Shown one piece after another: positions 1-7,981 of a stretch of DNA of 64,000 bases. The notes under the pieces are model-generated. The model ran no database searches. It saw nothing but the letters and a program-made list of their open reading frames with translations, and was not told the DNA's origin. The DNA comes from Bog-473 sp963807675 (lineage in GTDB: Bacteria; Actinomycetota; Acidimicrobiia; Acidimicrobiales; RAAP-2). A program made the translations under genes and the position numbers. The first letter of the stretch is position 1, and the number at the start of each line of letters is the position of its first letter. The stretch lies in assembly GCA_963807675.1 (NCBI GenBank), contig CAWECP010000012.1, forward strand, positions 682,001-746,000. The letters are read 5' to 3'.

Positions 1-172
1 CGCCCTTCTCCGCCCGCAGCGTCGCACCGTGGCGCTGCGCCAGCAGCTCGACCGCGTCGGAGCCGGCGTTGTGCAGGCTGTCCGCGAACTCCGGGCCGGG
101 GTTGCCCAGCCCGACCACGAGCAGGTCCGCCGGCGTGCCCCGGCGCTCCGACCGGGCGAAGGGGCGGCGCAG
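1..172 (-). CDS. pth: Peptidyl-tRNA hydrolase, N-terminal fragment (runs off the window)
   Basis: Pth releases peptides from prematurely dissociated peptidyl-tRNA in the cytoplasm. Only the N-terminus (about 57 residues) is inside the window. The minus-strand translation reads LLVVGLGNPGPEF followed by LHNAGSDAVELL, which is the Pth signature VGLGNPGxxY...HNxG containing the conserved Asn and the catalytic His. No ATG, GTG or TTG lies between the rplY stop and this motif, so the start is either a CTG at 172 (giving a short Arg-rich lead) or the GTG at 118. It follows rplY by three bases in the same frame, the usual rplY-pth order, so translational coupling is likely. Identity is firm; the start is uncertain. 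Confidence 0.85.
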   Translation of the reverse strand, partial: MRRPFARSERRGTPADLLVVGLGNPGPEFADSLHNAGSDAVELLAQRHGATLRAEKG

Positions 173-175
173 GGC

Positions 176-847
176 CTAGCCCTCTTCGCCCGTGGCCTCG
201 GGTGCCTCCCCGGTCGCCTCGGCGGCGGTCTCCGCCGTCGCGCCCTCCTCCAGCTCGCCCTCGGCCCCCTCTTCCTCCTCGAGCGTCACCACCCGCGGCG
301 GCTGGCCGATGGCGACCGCCGTCTCGGGGTCCACGTCGGTCGTGACGCCCTCGGGCAGGGTGAGGTCGGACACGCGCACCTGGCCGCCGATGGTCAGCTC
401 GCTGATGTCAGCCTCAAGGGAGGAGGGAATGGCGGTCGGCAGGGCGTTGATGGCCAGGGTGAACATCTGCTGGTCCACCAGGCCGTCGCCGTGTTGGACC
501 TCGAGGGCCTCGCCCACCAGCACGATCGGCACGTCGGCGCTGATGACCTCGTCCCGGCGCACGATGACGAAGTCGACGTGGGTCACCGTCTGGGCCACCG
601 GGTGGCGCTGCATTTCGCGGGCCAGGGCGAGATACGTGCCCGTCCCGGTGTCGAGGGAGAGCAGCTGGTTGGCCCCGGCCTCGCTGTTGAGCGCCACCCG
701 GAGCTCGCGGGCGACCACGGCCACGGGCAGCGGATCGGTCCCGTGCCCGTAGATGACCGCGGGGATCTTCCCTTCGCGCCGCAGCCGGCGCACGGCGCGG
801 GAGCCGATGGGGCGCCCAACCTCGGCGGCAAGAACGACTTCGGCCAT
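176..847 (-). CDS. rplY: 50S ribosomal protein L25/general stress protein Ctc
   Basis: This binds 5S rRNA in the large ribosomal subunit. The 223-residue length fits the long (Ctc/TL5) form: an N-terminal 5S-binding beta-barrel (about residues 1-95, with RLRREGKIPAVIYGHG near the start), a C-terminal TL5 domain (about 95-185), and then an acidic Glu/Ala tail of about 40 residues. The tail is common in Actinobacteria and absent from the short Escherichia coli L25. The ATG is preceded by a GAGGAGATG Shine-Dalgarno region. It lies between prs and pth, the standard order, and probably shares their transcript. Confidence is high. Confidence 0.95.
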   Translation of the reverse strand: MAEVVLAAEVGRPIGSRAVRRLRREGKIPAVIYGHGTDPLPVAVVARELRVALNSEAGANQLLSLDTGTGTYLALAREMQRHPVAQTVTHVDFVIVRRDEVISADVPIVLVGEALEVQHGDGLVDQQMFTLAINALPTAIPSSLEADISELTIGGQVRVSDLTLPEGVTTDVDPETAVAIGQPPRVVTLEEEEGAEGELEEGATAETAAEATGEAPEATGEEG

Positions 848-961
848 AACGGCATCTCCTCAGGGTGGCGAGAGCGGCGGTCGCGGACGGCGCTGGGCCT
901 CCGGCGAACGGCTTACCAGCGTAGCCGCCCGGCCGGGTCCCCGACCAGCGGCCACCGAGAC

Positions 962-1942
962 CTAGACCAGGTTGTCCCCGCCGAAGAGCTCGGACACCGA
1001 CGTGTCCTCGAACACGGCGTCGATGGCGTCGGCGATGATCTTGGCCACCGACAGCACCTCGAGCTTGTCGAAGGTGCGGTCCTCGGCCACCGGCAGGGTG
1101 TCGGTCACCACCACCCGCGAGATCGGGGCGGCCTTGAGGCGGTCGACCGCGGGGTCGGAGAGCACGGCGTGGGTGGCCATGGCGCAAATGTCAGAGGCGC
1201 CCGCTTCGGCCAGCAGCTCAGCGGCGGCGCAGATCGTCCCCGCCGTGTCGATCATGTCGTCGATCAGGACGCAGTGGCGGCCTTCCACCTCGCCGATGAC
1301 GTGGCGTGCCCGCACCTCGTTGTAGGTGCCGTACGGACGGGTCTTGTAGATGAGGGCCAGCTCGCACCCCAGGTGCTGGCTGTAACGTTCGGCCACCTTC
1401 ACCCGGCCGGCGTCGGGGGCGACCACCACGACGTTCTCGCCGAAGTGTTCGCGCATGTAGCTCTCGAGGACGGGGGCGGCGACCAGGTGGTCGAAGGGCG
1501 TGTCGAAGAACCCCTGGATCTGCCCCGAGTGCAGGTCGACGCTGACCACACGATCGGCCCCCGCCGCGGAGAGCATGTCGGCCACCAGCTTGGCCGTGAT
1601 CGGCTCGCGCCCCGTCGACTTGCGGTCCTGGCGCGAGTACCCGTAGTACGGACACACCGCGGTGATGCGCTTGGCCGACGCGCGCTTGGCCGCGTCGATC
1701 ATGATGAGCTGCTCCATGAGCGAATCGTTCACGGGGCTGGCGTGCGTCTGGATGATGAAGACGTCGCAGCCGCGGATGGAGATGTCGTACTTGCAGTAGA
1801 TCTCCCCGTTGGCGAACTCGCGCAGGTTGGCCTGGCCCAGCTCGACCCCCAGATGCCCGGCGATGTCGCGGGCCAGGGTCGGGTGGGCGCGCCCGGACAC
1901 CAACTCGAGGCGACGCCGCGGGATCAGCTCCACGTCCGCCAC
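962..1942 (-). CDS. prs: Ribose-phosphate pyrophosphokinase
   Basis: Prs makes PRPP from ribose 5-phosphate and ATP, for nucleotide, His and Trp synthesis. The 326 residues cover both phosphoribosyltransferase-like domains. Near the N-terminus is SGRAHPTLARDIA; the ATP/ribose site shows PYYGYSRQDRK and DLHSGQIQGFF; the PRPP loop is VLIDDMIDTAGT. Two starts compete: GTG at 1942 (given here) and an in-frame GTG at 1933. A TAGCGT -10-like box at 1946-1941 overlaps the first GTG and sits 7 bases before the second, so a leaderless mRNA starting at 1933 (VELIPRRRLELVSG) matches family N-termini better. It lies downstream of glmU, as is usual. Confidence 0.95.
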   Translation of the reverse strand: MADVELIPRRRLELVSGRAHPTLARDIAGHLGVELGQANLREFANGEIYCKYDISIRGCDVFIIQTHASPVNDSLMEQLIMIDAAKRASAKRITAVCPYYGYSRQDRKSTGREPITAKLVADMLSAAGADRVVSVDLHSGQIQGFFDTPFDHLVAAPVLESYMREHFGENVVVVAPDAGRVKVAERYSQHLGCELALIYKTRPYGTYNEVRARHVIGEVEGRHCVLIDDMIDTAGTICAAAELLAEAGASDICAMATHAVLSDPAVDRLKAAPISRVVVTDTLPVAEDRTFDKLEVLSVAKIIADAIDAVFEDTSVSELFGGDNLV

Positions 1943-2049
1943 GCTACTGTGCCGCCGCGCCGGGGCGCGGCCTGCCCCGCTCTAAACGACCGGGTTAATC
2001 CTTTGGCCGAACGGCCCGCCGCCTGCCTCACGTCGGGCCCGCCGCGTCG

Positions 2050-3156
2050 CTACCCGTCGGGCCCGGGCCCGGCCAGCACCGTGTGCGGCGCCAGCTCGAC
2101 CCCGTCGGCCACCTCGGCGCCCGGCTCGAGCACGCTGAAAGGCCCCACGCGCGCGCCCTCGCCGATCACGGCCAGCCTGCACACGCTCTCGGCCACCACC
2201 GCGCCCGGCCCGACGGTGGTGTCGGTCAGCACGCTGTTGGGCCCGATCTCGGCCCCGGCCCCGACGCTGCAGCGGCCCCGCAGGATCACGCCCGGCAGCA
2301 GGGAGACGTCGGCCTCCAGGTGGACCGAGGCATCCACGTAGGTGCGCTCGGGGTCCCACATGGTCACGCCCCGGCGCATCCAGCGCTCGTTGATGCGGTC
2401 GCGCAGCTCGGCCTCGGCCACGGCCAGCTGGGCCCGGTCGTTCACCCCGGCCGCCTCCATGGAGTCGGGCAGCACCAGGGAGCGCACCGTGTAGCCGGCG
2501 CTGCTCAGCACGGCCACGGCGTCGGTCAGGTAGTACTCGCCCTGGGCGTTGGCCGGGGTGAGGCGGCGCAGCGTCGGCGCCAGTATGGAGCGCCGGAAGC
2601 AGTAGATGGAGGTGTTGACCTCCTCGATCTCCTTCTCCTCCTCGGTGGCATCGTTCTCCTCCACCACCCGCACCACGTCGCCGTCCTTGCCGTGTACCAC
2701 CCGCCCGTACCCCGACGGGTTCTCGACCACGGCCGTGAGCAGGGTGGCGCCGGCGTCCTCGGCCCGGTGGGCCCGCACGAGCGTGGCCAGCGTCTGGGGC
2801 CGGAGCAACGGGGTGTCGCCCGGCAGCACCACGACGTCCTCCACCTCGTCGTCGTCGTCGGGCAGGCCGGTCAGCCCCACGGCCAGCGCGTCGCCCGTCC
2901 CGGCCTGGGTCAGCTGCTCCACGAACTCGATCTCCATGGTGGGCGGGGCCAGCTGCACCAGCGTCTTGGTCACCCACTCGGCCCGGTGGCCGACCACGAC
3001 CACCACCCGGTGCACGTCGATCTCGGCCATGGCGTCGAGCACGTGGAGGACCATCGGGCGCCCGCACAGCAGGTGCAGCGGCTTGGGCCGCTCCGAGCGC
3101 ATGCGCGTGCCCTCGCCGGCGGCCAGGACCACGGCGGACAGGCGGCGCTCGTGCAT
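2050..3156 (-). CDS. glmU: GlmU-type N-acetylglucosamine-1-phosphate uridyltransferase, short form
   Basis: The N-terminal domain (about residues 1-230) is a clear UDP-GlcNAc pyrophosphorylase: LAAGEGTRMRSERPKPLH binds the nucleotide and VVLPGDTPLL carries the metal-binding Asp. It feeds peptidoglycan synthesis. The start is ATG 3156, just ahead of this motif. The left-handed beta-helix that follows has only a few hexapeptide coils and ends at residue 368, about where Escherichia coli GlmU reaches residue 340. The acetyltransferase residues of the family (the Lys/His/Tyr/Asn set near 350-390) are therefore absent. Only 107 bases separate the stop from prs, too few to hold the missing part, so this is not a frameshift. 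Acetylation of GlcN-1-P must come from elsewhere. Confidence 0.88.
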   Translation of the reverse strand: MHERRLSAVVLAAGEGTRMRSERPKPLHLLCGRPMVLHVLDAMAEIDVHRVVVVVGHRAEWVTKTLVQLAPPTMEIEFVEQLTQAGTGDALAVGLTGLPDDDDEVEDVVVLPGDTPLLRPQTLATLVRAHRAEDAGATLLTAVVENPSGYGRVVHGKDGDVVRVVEENDATEEEKEIEEVNTSIYCFRRSILAPTLRRLTPANAQGEYYLTDAVAVLSSAGYTVRSLVLPDSMEAAGVNDRAQLAVAEAELRDRINERWMRRGVTMWDPERTYVDASVHLEADVSLLPGVILRGRCSVGAGAEIGPNSVLTDTTVGPGAVVAESVCRLAVIGEGARVGPFSVLEPGAEVADGVELAPHTVLAGPGPDG

Positions 3157-3210
3157 CGCCGCATTCTTAGCCCGCCGGGACGGCCGGCGTGCGTATGGGA
3201 CACTCATAGC

Positions 3211-4123
3211 GTGCCGGAGCTGATCTTCTACGACGAGTTCGGCCTGTTCCACGAGAACGCGGCCGAGTACGGACTCCCCTTCCCGGGCCCACCCGACGTG
3301 CGCCGAGTGGACGTCGAGGTGGAGCCGGGCCGCAAGGTGTCGAGCCTGGTGTGGGGGGCCGACACCGGCCCGCCGGAGCTGGTCCTGGTGCACGGCGGCG
3401 CCCAGAACGCGCACACCTGGGACACCGTGGCCCTGGCGCTGGGCCGCCCGCTCCTCGCCGTCGACCTGCCCGGCCACGGCCATTCCGACGGCGGGCCCGA
3501 GGGCTTGGTCTCCGCCGCCAGCAACGGGCGCGACCTGGCCGCGGTGGTGGCCCAGCTGGCGCCCGACGCGCGGGGCGTCGTCGGCATGTCCCTCGGCGGC
3601 GTGTCCTCCATTGCCCTGGCGGCCCAGGCGCCCGAGCTCGTGCGCGCCCTGGTCCTGGTCGACATCACCCCGGGCGTCAACGCGGAGAAGGCGGCGCCGG
3701 TGACCAACTTCGTCAACGGCCCCGCCAGCTTCGACCGCTTCGACGACATTCTGGCCCGCACGATTGAGCACAACCCCGGGCGCTCCGAGTCCTCGCTGCG
3801 TCGCGGCATCCTCCACAACGCCGTACAGCGCGACGACGGCAGCTGGGTCTGGCGTTACGCCGCGCTTCCGCACCGAGCCTGCGGGCGCCGCCCACCCCGA
3901 CTTCGGCGATTGGTGGGAGGCCGTCTCGGGCCTCCGGGTCCCCATCATGCTGGTGCAGGGGCTGGCCTGGTCGGTGGTCGACGACGCCGACATCGCCGAG
4001 CTGCGCCGCCGCCAGCCCGGCGTGCGCATCGAGGGGGTGGAGGGAGCCGGACACAGCATCCAGGGCGACCGCCCGCTCGAGCTGGCCGCGCTGATCGACG
4101 ACTTCCTCTTCGGCAGCGGATGA
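3211..4123 (+). CDS. Alpha/beta-hydrolase (one frameshift)
   Basis: An alpha/beta-hydrolase fold enzyme of about 303 residues, substrate unknown. Visible are the oxyanion-hole HGG (VLVHGGAQNAHTW), the strand DLPGHGHSD, the nucleophile elbow GMSLGG with Ser, and a C-terminal His in EGAGHSI. Translation runs from GTG 3211 in one frame to about 3861 (SWVWRYA) and continues in another as RFRTEPAGAAHPDFGD, so one extra base near 3862 breaks the frame; both parts together make one normal protein. It diverges from glmU (54-base gap) and overlaps the next gene by four bases, which suggests a two-gene unit. Confidence 0.8.
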
Positions 4124-4477
4124 TGGACAAGAAGGTCTGGCTCTCTCGGCGCGCCCTCAAACTGCACGCGGTCATCCTGATCGTGGTGCCGTCGTTCCTG
4201 GCCCTGTGCGTCTGGCAGGTCTACCGGGCCACCGGCGGCAACGAGCTCAGTTGGGCCTACGTCTTCGAGTGGCCGTTCTTCGCCGCCTACGCCGTCTACA
4301 TGTGGTGGCGCCTGCTCCACGCCGCCCCGGACGGCACGCCCGCGACCAACAGCGCCGGCCCGGCCGAGCAGCACGGGCCGAGAGGAGGAGCAGGAGGAGC
4401 AGGAGGACGCCGAGCTCGCCGCCTACAACGCCTACCTGGCGCAGCTGGCCGCCCGCGACCGGGCCGCCGGCCGCTGA
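4120..4477 (+). CDS. Small two-helix membrane protein (one frameshift)
   Basis: A small actinobacterial-type inner membrane protein of unknown function. ATG 4120 (or 4123) overlaps the hydrolase stop. Two hydrophobic segments are visible, about residues 14-30 (HAVILIVVPSFLALCVW) and 45-65 (YVFEWPFFAAYAVYMWWRLL), followed by a charged cytoplasmic tail. The starting frame runs on without stopping through the tRNA gene, but after one base at 4381 the other frame reads EEEQEEQEDAELAAYNAYL and stops at 4477, a far more protein-like ending. I therefore infer a one-base frameshift in the purine run at about 4381. The combined length is about 118 residues. Confidence 0.65.
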
Positions 4478-4479
4478 CG

Positions 4480-4552
4480 CTCCGGGGGGAGGGCTCGAAC
4501 CTCCAACATCCGGCTCCAAAGGCCGACGTTCTGCCGATTGAACTACCCCGGA
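4480..4552 (-). tRNA. tRNA-Gln (anticodon TTG)
   Basis: On the minus strand a 73-base cloverleaf can be drawn. The 7-bp acceptor stem is TCCGGGG with CCCCGGA. The anticodon stem TCGGC/GCCGG encloses the loop CTTTGGA with TTG at positions 3-5. The T arm carries GGTTCGAGCC. TTG decodes CAA (Gln). No CCA is encoded. It sits between the small membrane protein gene and the response regulator, antisense to both. Confidence 0.93.
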
Positions 4553-4616
4553 ATGGGTCGATCGCCGGCTAAAGGTTAGGCACGGCGACCGCCCGTGCCG
4601 GGACGAGGTGCAGCGG

Positions 4617-4622
4617 TAGGTT
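4617..4622 (+). promoter_or_regulatory. -10 element for a leaderless response-regulator mRNA
   Basis: TAGGTT ends six bases before the GTG start of the response regulator and no Shine-Dalgarno sequence is present. This matches the TANNNT box seen in front of many starts in this window and points to transcription beginning at or next to the start codon. Confidence 0.5.
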
Positions 4623-4628
4623 CGCGTC

Positions 4629-5300
4629 GTGCGCATCCTGGTGGTGGACGACGATCAGGCGGTCCGCCGCTCCATCGACCGGGCGCTGCGTCTGGAGGGC
4701 TACGACGTGGCCACCGTCCCGACGGGCGGCGAGGCGCTCGAGTCGCTGGCGCAGACGCCGCCCGACGCGCTCATCCTCGATCTTGGCCTGCCCGACCTCG
4801 ACGGCCTGAGCGTGTGCCGGCGCATGCGCAACGCCGGCGACGACACCCCGGTCCTGATGCTCACCGCCCGCGACGCTGTCGACGACCGCGTGGCGGGCCT
4901 CGACGCGGGGGCGGACGACTACCTGGTCAAGCCCTTCGCCCTGGCCGAGTTGCTGGCCCGCCTGCGCGCCTTGCTCCGGCGCCGCTTCGAGGGCGACGGC
5001 GGCCTCCTGCGCGTCGGCGACCTGGTCCTCAACCTGTCCACCCGCGAGGGCCAGCGGGGCGATCGCACCTTCGCGCTCACCCGCATCGAATTCGACCTCC
5101 TCGAAATGTTCCTGCGGCACCCGCGCCAGGTGCTCACGCGCGAGGTGCTGCTCAACCGTGTCTGGGGCTTCGACTTCGACTCGGGCACCAACTCGCTCGC
5201 CGTCTACGTCGGGTACCTGCGCCGCAAGCTCGAGGAGGGCGGCGAGCCCCGCTGCATCCAGACCGTGCGCGGGGTGGGCTACGTGCTGCGCGACACGTGA
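4629..5300 (+). CDS. OmpR/PhoB-family response regulator (MprA-like)
   Basis: A 223-residue transcription factor controlled by phosphorylation. The receiver domain (1-118) has the acidic pair (VVDDD), the phospho-acceptor in LILDLGLPDLDG and the conserved Lys in YLVKPF. The C-terminal winged helix (130-223) ends in the typical NSLAVYVGYLRRKLE...GVGYVLR. It starts at GTG 4629, six bases after a TAGGTT box. Its last codon overlaps the kinase start (GTGA), so the pair is translationally coupled and this is its cognate regulator. It most resembles MprA/TcrA-type actinobacterial regulators of envelope stress; the actual signal is unknown. Confidence 0.93.
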   Translation: MRILVVDDDQAVRRSIDRALRLEGYDVATVPTGGEALESLAQTPPDALILDLGLPDLDGLSVCRRMRNAGDDTPVLMLTARDAVDDRVAGLDAGADDYLVKPFALAELLARLRALLRRRFEGDGGLLRVGDLVLNLSTREGQRGDRTFALTRIEFDLLEMFLRHPRQVLTREVLLNRVWGFDFDSGTNSLAVYVGYLRRKLEEGGEPRCIQTVRGVGYVLRDT

Positions 5301-6640
5301 CCTTCCGCGCCCGCCTGGTCCTGGCCACGACCGTCGCTGTCGTGCTGGCGGTGGTGATCTCGTGCAGCGCCGCCTTCGTCGTGGCCCGCAACGCGTTGGT
5401 CGACGCGGCCGACAACTCGCTGACCACGGCGGCGCAGAGGCTCCTCTCCGGCGACGACATCGGGGCCACCACGGCCACCCTCGGCCAGGTCATCGACACC
5501 AACGGCACCGTCATCACCGGGACTGGCGGCCTCCCGGTGACCGGCGAAGTGCGCCTGGTCGCCGTGGGGCTGGCGCCCACGTTCTACACCACGGTCAATG
5601 TCGACGGGAACCAGATGCGCGAGCTGGTGGAGCACCTGCCGGCCGGCACGACCATCGGTCCCGGAGAGCTGGTGTACGGCGGCGCGCTGCAGATCGCCAC
5701 CCTGCTCAACGCCAACTCGGAGCTCGAGAAGCTGGCCGGCTTCCTCGGCGTCGTCGCCTTCGGCGGCGTTCTGCTGGCGGTCGTGCTGGGCTGGCTGGTG
5801 GCGCGCACCGCGCTGGTGCCGTTGAACTCGCTCACCGACTCGGTCGAGGACGTGGCGGAGACCACCGACGTCTCGCGTCGCCTCTCCCCCGGCGGCCAGG
5901 ACGAGCTCGGTCGCCTACGCCGCACGTTCAACCGGCTGCTCGAGGCGCTCGATTCGTCGCGCCAGGCCCAGAGCCAGCTGGTGCTCGACGCCTCCCACGA
6001 GCTGCGCACGCCGCTGACCAGTCTGCGGACCAACCTCGAGGTGATCCGGCGCGTGGACGAGCTGAGCGACGAGGACCGCTCCATCCTCGTCGACGACGTG
6101 CTCGTGCAGCTGCAGGAGCTGACCGACATCGTCGGTGATCTGGCCGAGCTGGCGCGCGGCGACCAGCTGCCCTCCGCCAGCGAGCCGCTCCGCCTCGATG
6201 TCCTCCTCAGCGACGCCGTGGCCGTGCAGAACACGCACGGTAGGGCCCAGGACGTGACGTTCGAGCTCGTGGCCGAGCCCTGCTGGGTCCAGGGCCACGC
6301 CGACCGTCTCGGCCGCGCCGTCGACAACCTCTTGGACAACGCGCGCAAGTGGAGCCCCCCGGGCCAGACGGTGTCGGTCGAGTGCCGCAACGGCTCCGTC
6401 GTCGTGCGTGACCACGGGCCGGGCATCGCCGAAGCCGATCTGCCGCACATCTTCGACCGCTTCTACCGCTCCCCGTCCGCCCGCGGTCTACCCGGCTCAG
6501 GCCTGGGGCTGGCCATCGTGGCGCAAGTGGTGAAGGAGGAGGGCGGGACCGTCGCGGCCGACAACGACCCCGGTGGCGGTGCTCGCCTGTCCCTGCGCCT
6601 GCCCACCGTCGCCGGGCCCGACGACGCCGAGCAGAGGTGA
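5297..6640 (+). CDS. Sensor histidine kinase (HAMP type)
   Basis: The membrane kinase partner of the upstream regulator, 447 residues. One membrane helix is at about 8-30 and a second at about 150-172, with a roughly 120-residue extracytoplasmic sensor between them. A HAMP domain follows (about 173-225). The H-box reads DASHELRTPLTSLR, the N-box DNLLDNARKWS, and the G boxes RDHGPGI and GSGLGLAIV. The GTG start overlaps the regulator stop. All catalytic motifs are present, so it should be active. The sensor domain is not one I recognise. Confidence 0.93.
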   Translation: MTFRARLVLATTVAVVLAVVISCSAAFVVARNALVDAADNSLTTAAQRLLSGDDIGATTATLGQVIDTNGTVITGTGGLPVTGEVRLVAVGLAPTFYTTVNVDGNQMRELVEHLPAGTTIGPGELVYGGALQIATLLNANSELEKLAGFLGVVAFGGVLLAVVLGWLVARTALVPLNSLTDSVEDVAETTDVSRRLSPGGQDELGRLRRTFNRLLEALDSSRQAQSQLVLDASHELRTPLTSLRTNLEVIRRVDELSDEDRSILVDDVLVQLQELTDIVGDLAELARGDQLPSASEPLRLDVLLSDAVAVQNTHGRAQDVTFELVAEPCWVQGHADRLGRAVDNLLDNARKWSPPGQTVSVECRNGSVVVRDHGPGIAEADLPHIFDRFYRSPSARGLPGSGLGLAIVAQVVKEEGGTVAADNDPGGGARLSLRLPTVAGPDDAEQR

Positions 6641-6658
6641 CGCGACGCAGGGCGCGCT

Positions 6659-7027
6659 CTAGCCCGCCGCCATGAACTCGATGCGGTTCCCGAAGGGGTC
6701 GTCCACGTAGGCGCCCAGCCCGGGCTCTCGGTCGGGGTTGGGCCGCACCGCCACCCCCGCCGCGCCGAGCACCGCCTCCAGGTCGGCCAGGTCGCGCACG
6801 ACGAAGGCCGGGTGCGCCTTGCGGGCGGGGCGGAAGTCCTCCTCCACGCCCAGGTGCACGGCCGTGGTCCCCCGGGCGAACCAGCAACCGCCCCGGGCGG
6901 CCAGCGGGGCCGGCTTGGACAGGCGCTCGAACCCGAGCAGGCCGGCGTAGAAGGACTCCGCCTCGTCCTCTCGCCCCGGCGGCATGGCCAGCTGCACGTG
7001 GTCGAGACCCACGATCTCGAAGCTCAT
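6659..7027 (-). CDS. VOC/glyoxalase-family protein
   Basis: A 122-residue single-copy vicinal-oxygen-chelate domain protein (glyoxalase/dioxygenase superfamily); substrate unknown. The fold is shown by GLDHVQLAMPPG at the N-terminus (metal-ligand His), a middle HLGVEEDF and the C-terminal YVDDPFGNRIEFM with the second Glu ligand. The start is ATG 7027, with AGGAGG nine bases upstream; longer readings lack a ribosome site. It converges on the kinase gene 18 bases away. Confidence 0.88.
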   Translation of the reverse strand: MSFEIVGLDHVQLAMPPGREDEAESFYAGLLGFERLSKPAPLAARGGCWFARGTTAVHLGVEEDFRPARKAHPAFVVRDLADLEAVLGAAGVAVRPNPDREPGLGAYVDDPFGNRIEFMAAG

Positions 7028-7078
7028 GCCCTGCCTCCTGTGTGCGGGACCGACCTGGCAGTCGGCCCCCCGGACCGC

Positions 7079-7084
7079 TAGCCT
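7079..7084 (+). promoter_or_regulatory. -10 element of the bS22 gene
   Basis: TAGCCT lies 10 bases before the ATG of the bS22 gene. No Shine-Dalgarno is seen, so the transcript is probably leaderless or nearly so. The same arrangement occurs at the bL37 gene. Confidence 0.5.
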
Positions 7085-7094
7085 GCCGCTCGAC

Positions 7095-7193
7095 ATGGGA
7101 TCACTGATCAAGAAGCGCCGCAAGCGGATGCGCAAGAAGAAGCACAAGAAGATGCTGAAGGCCACCCGCTGGCAGCGCCGGGCCGGCAAGTAG
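7095..7193 (+). CDS. Small ribosomal protein bS22 (AURKAIP1/COX24 type)
   Basis: A 32-residue, strongly basic protein starting MGSLIKKRRKRMRKKKHKK and ending in RWQRRAGK. This matches the actinobacterial bS22 protein first seen in the mycobacterial 70S structure, where it sits in the small subunit near the decoding centre. The pattern IKKRRKRMxKKKHKK is diagnostic despite the tiny length. It is a single-gene unit on the plus strand between two minus-strand genes, with its own TAGCCT -10 box. It is too short for many gene callers, so it may be missing from automatic annotations. Confidence 0.9.
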   Translation: MGSLIKKRRKRMRKKKHKKMLKATRWQRRAGK

Positions 7194-7210
7194 CAAGGAG
7201 CCGATCCCTC

Positions 7211-7981
7211 TCAGTCGCCCTCCCACCCCGCGGGCACGGTGCGCGCCCGCACCAGCCGGCCCGCCTCCTCCCCCACCCGCAACTCGGGCCAGCCCGCCGT
7301 GCCGGCTTCGGCCGGGCCGCCCTCGACGAACCACGCCGACCCGCTCCCAGCCAGTACCGGCTCCGTGCCCACAGCCCGGCCCAGCGCGTCGCGCCAGCGG
7401 GCCAGGCGCGGCTCGATGGCCAGCGCCGCTGCGGTGAGCGCGTTGGGTCCCTCGTCGTCGGGTCGGCGGTCCCAAGCCCGGTAGACGGCGGCGGTGTCGA
7501 CGCCGAATGGGGGCAGAAGCAAGAGGTACTCGCGGGCCACGAAGGGCAGCGGCTTCACCCGCTCGCCCGTCCCTGTGACGCGGGCGCGGCCGCCCGTCAG
7601 GCAGAAGGGCACGTCGGAGCCCAGGCGAGCCGCTACGGCGGTGTCGTCGCAGCGGGCCCAGCGCAGCACGGCGGCGGCGTCGGCCGAGCCGCCGCCCAGG
7701 CCCCCGCCGAGGGGGATGCGCTTGGTCAGGCGCACCCCGGCACGCCGGCCGCAGGCCTCGAGCGCCCGCGTGACGAGGTTGTCCGCCGGCACCGGCAGCC
7801 GCTCGGCACCGGCCCCGGCCGACGCCTCGACGACCAGCCCCGTCCCGCCCTCGTCGATCACCAGCTCGTCGGCCAGGCTGAGGGTGACCATTTCGGCGTC
7901 CAGCTCGTGGTAGCCGTCGGAGCGCACCCCGGTCACCCGCAGCGTCACGGTCAGCTTGGCCGGCGCCAGCACCCTGCTCAC
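7211..7981 (-). CDS. ispE: 4-diphosphocytidyl-2-C-methyl-D-erythritol kinase
   Basis: IspE phosphorylates CDP-methylerythritol in the MEP isoprenoid pathway. At 256 residues it is slightly shorter than the family. It is a GHMP kinase: N-terminal APAKLTVTLRVTGVRSDGYHEL, the glycine-rich ATP loop PLGGGLGGGSADAAA, and a C-terminal GSGSAWF. The conserved catalytic Lys is within APAKL and the Asp is in LGSDVPF. GTG 7981 overlaps the rsmA stop (GTGA), so it is translationally coupled to rsmA, the usual order in Actinobacteria. Confidence 0.93.
   Translation of the reverse strand: MSRVLAPAKLTVTLRVTGVRSDGYHELDAEMVTLSLADELVIDEGGTGLVVEASAGAGAERLPVPADNLVTRALEACGRRAGVRLTKRIPLGGGLGGGSADAAAVLRWARCDDTAVAARLGSDVPFCLTGGRARVTGTGERVKPLPFVAREYLLLLPPFGVDTAAVYRAWDRRPDDEGPNALTAAALAIEPRLARWRDALGRAVGTEPVLAGSGSAWFVEGGPAEAGTAGWPELRVGEEAGRLVRARTVPAGWEGD

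Noticed and set aside
29..4374. Long plus- and minus-strand open frames of 770-829 codons around prs and glmU
   Set aside because: They are shadows in GC-rich DNA: Arg/Gly/Pro/His-rich, no motifs, and antisense or out of frame to clear prs, rplY and glmU coding.
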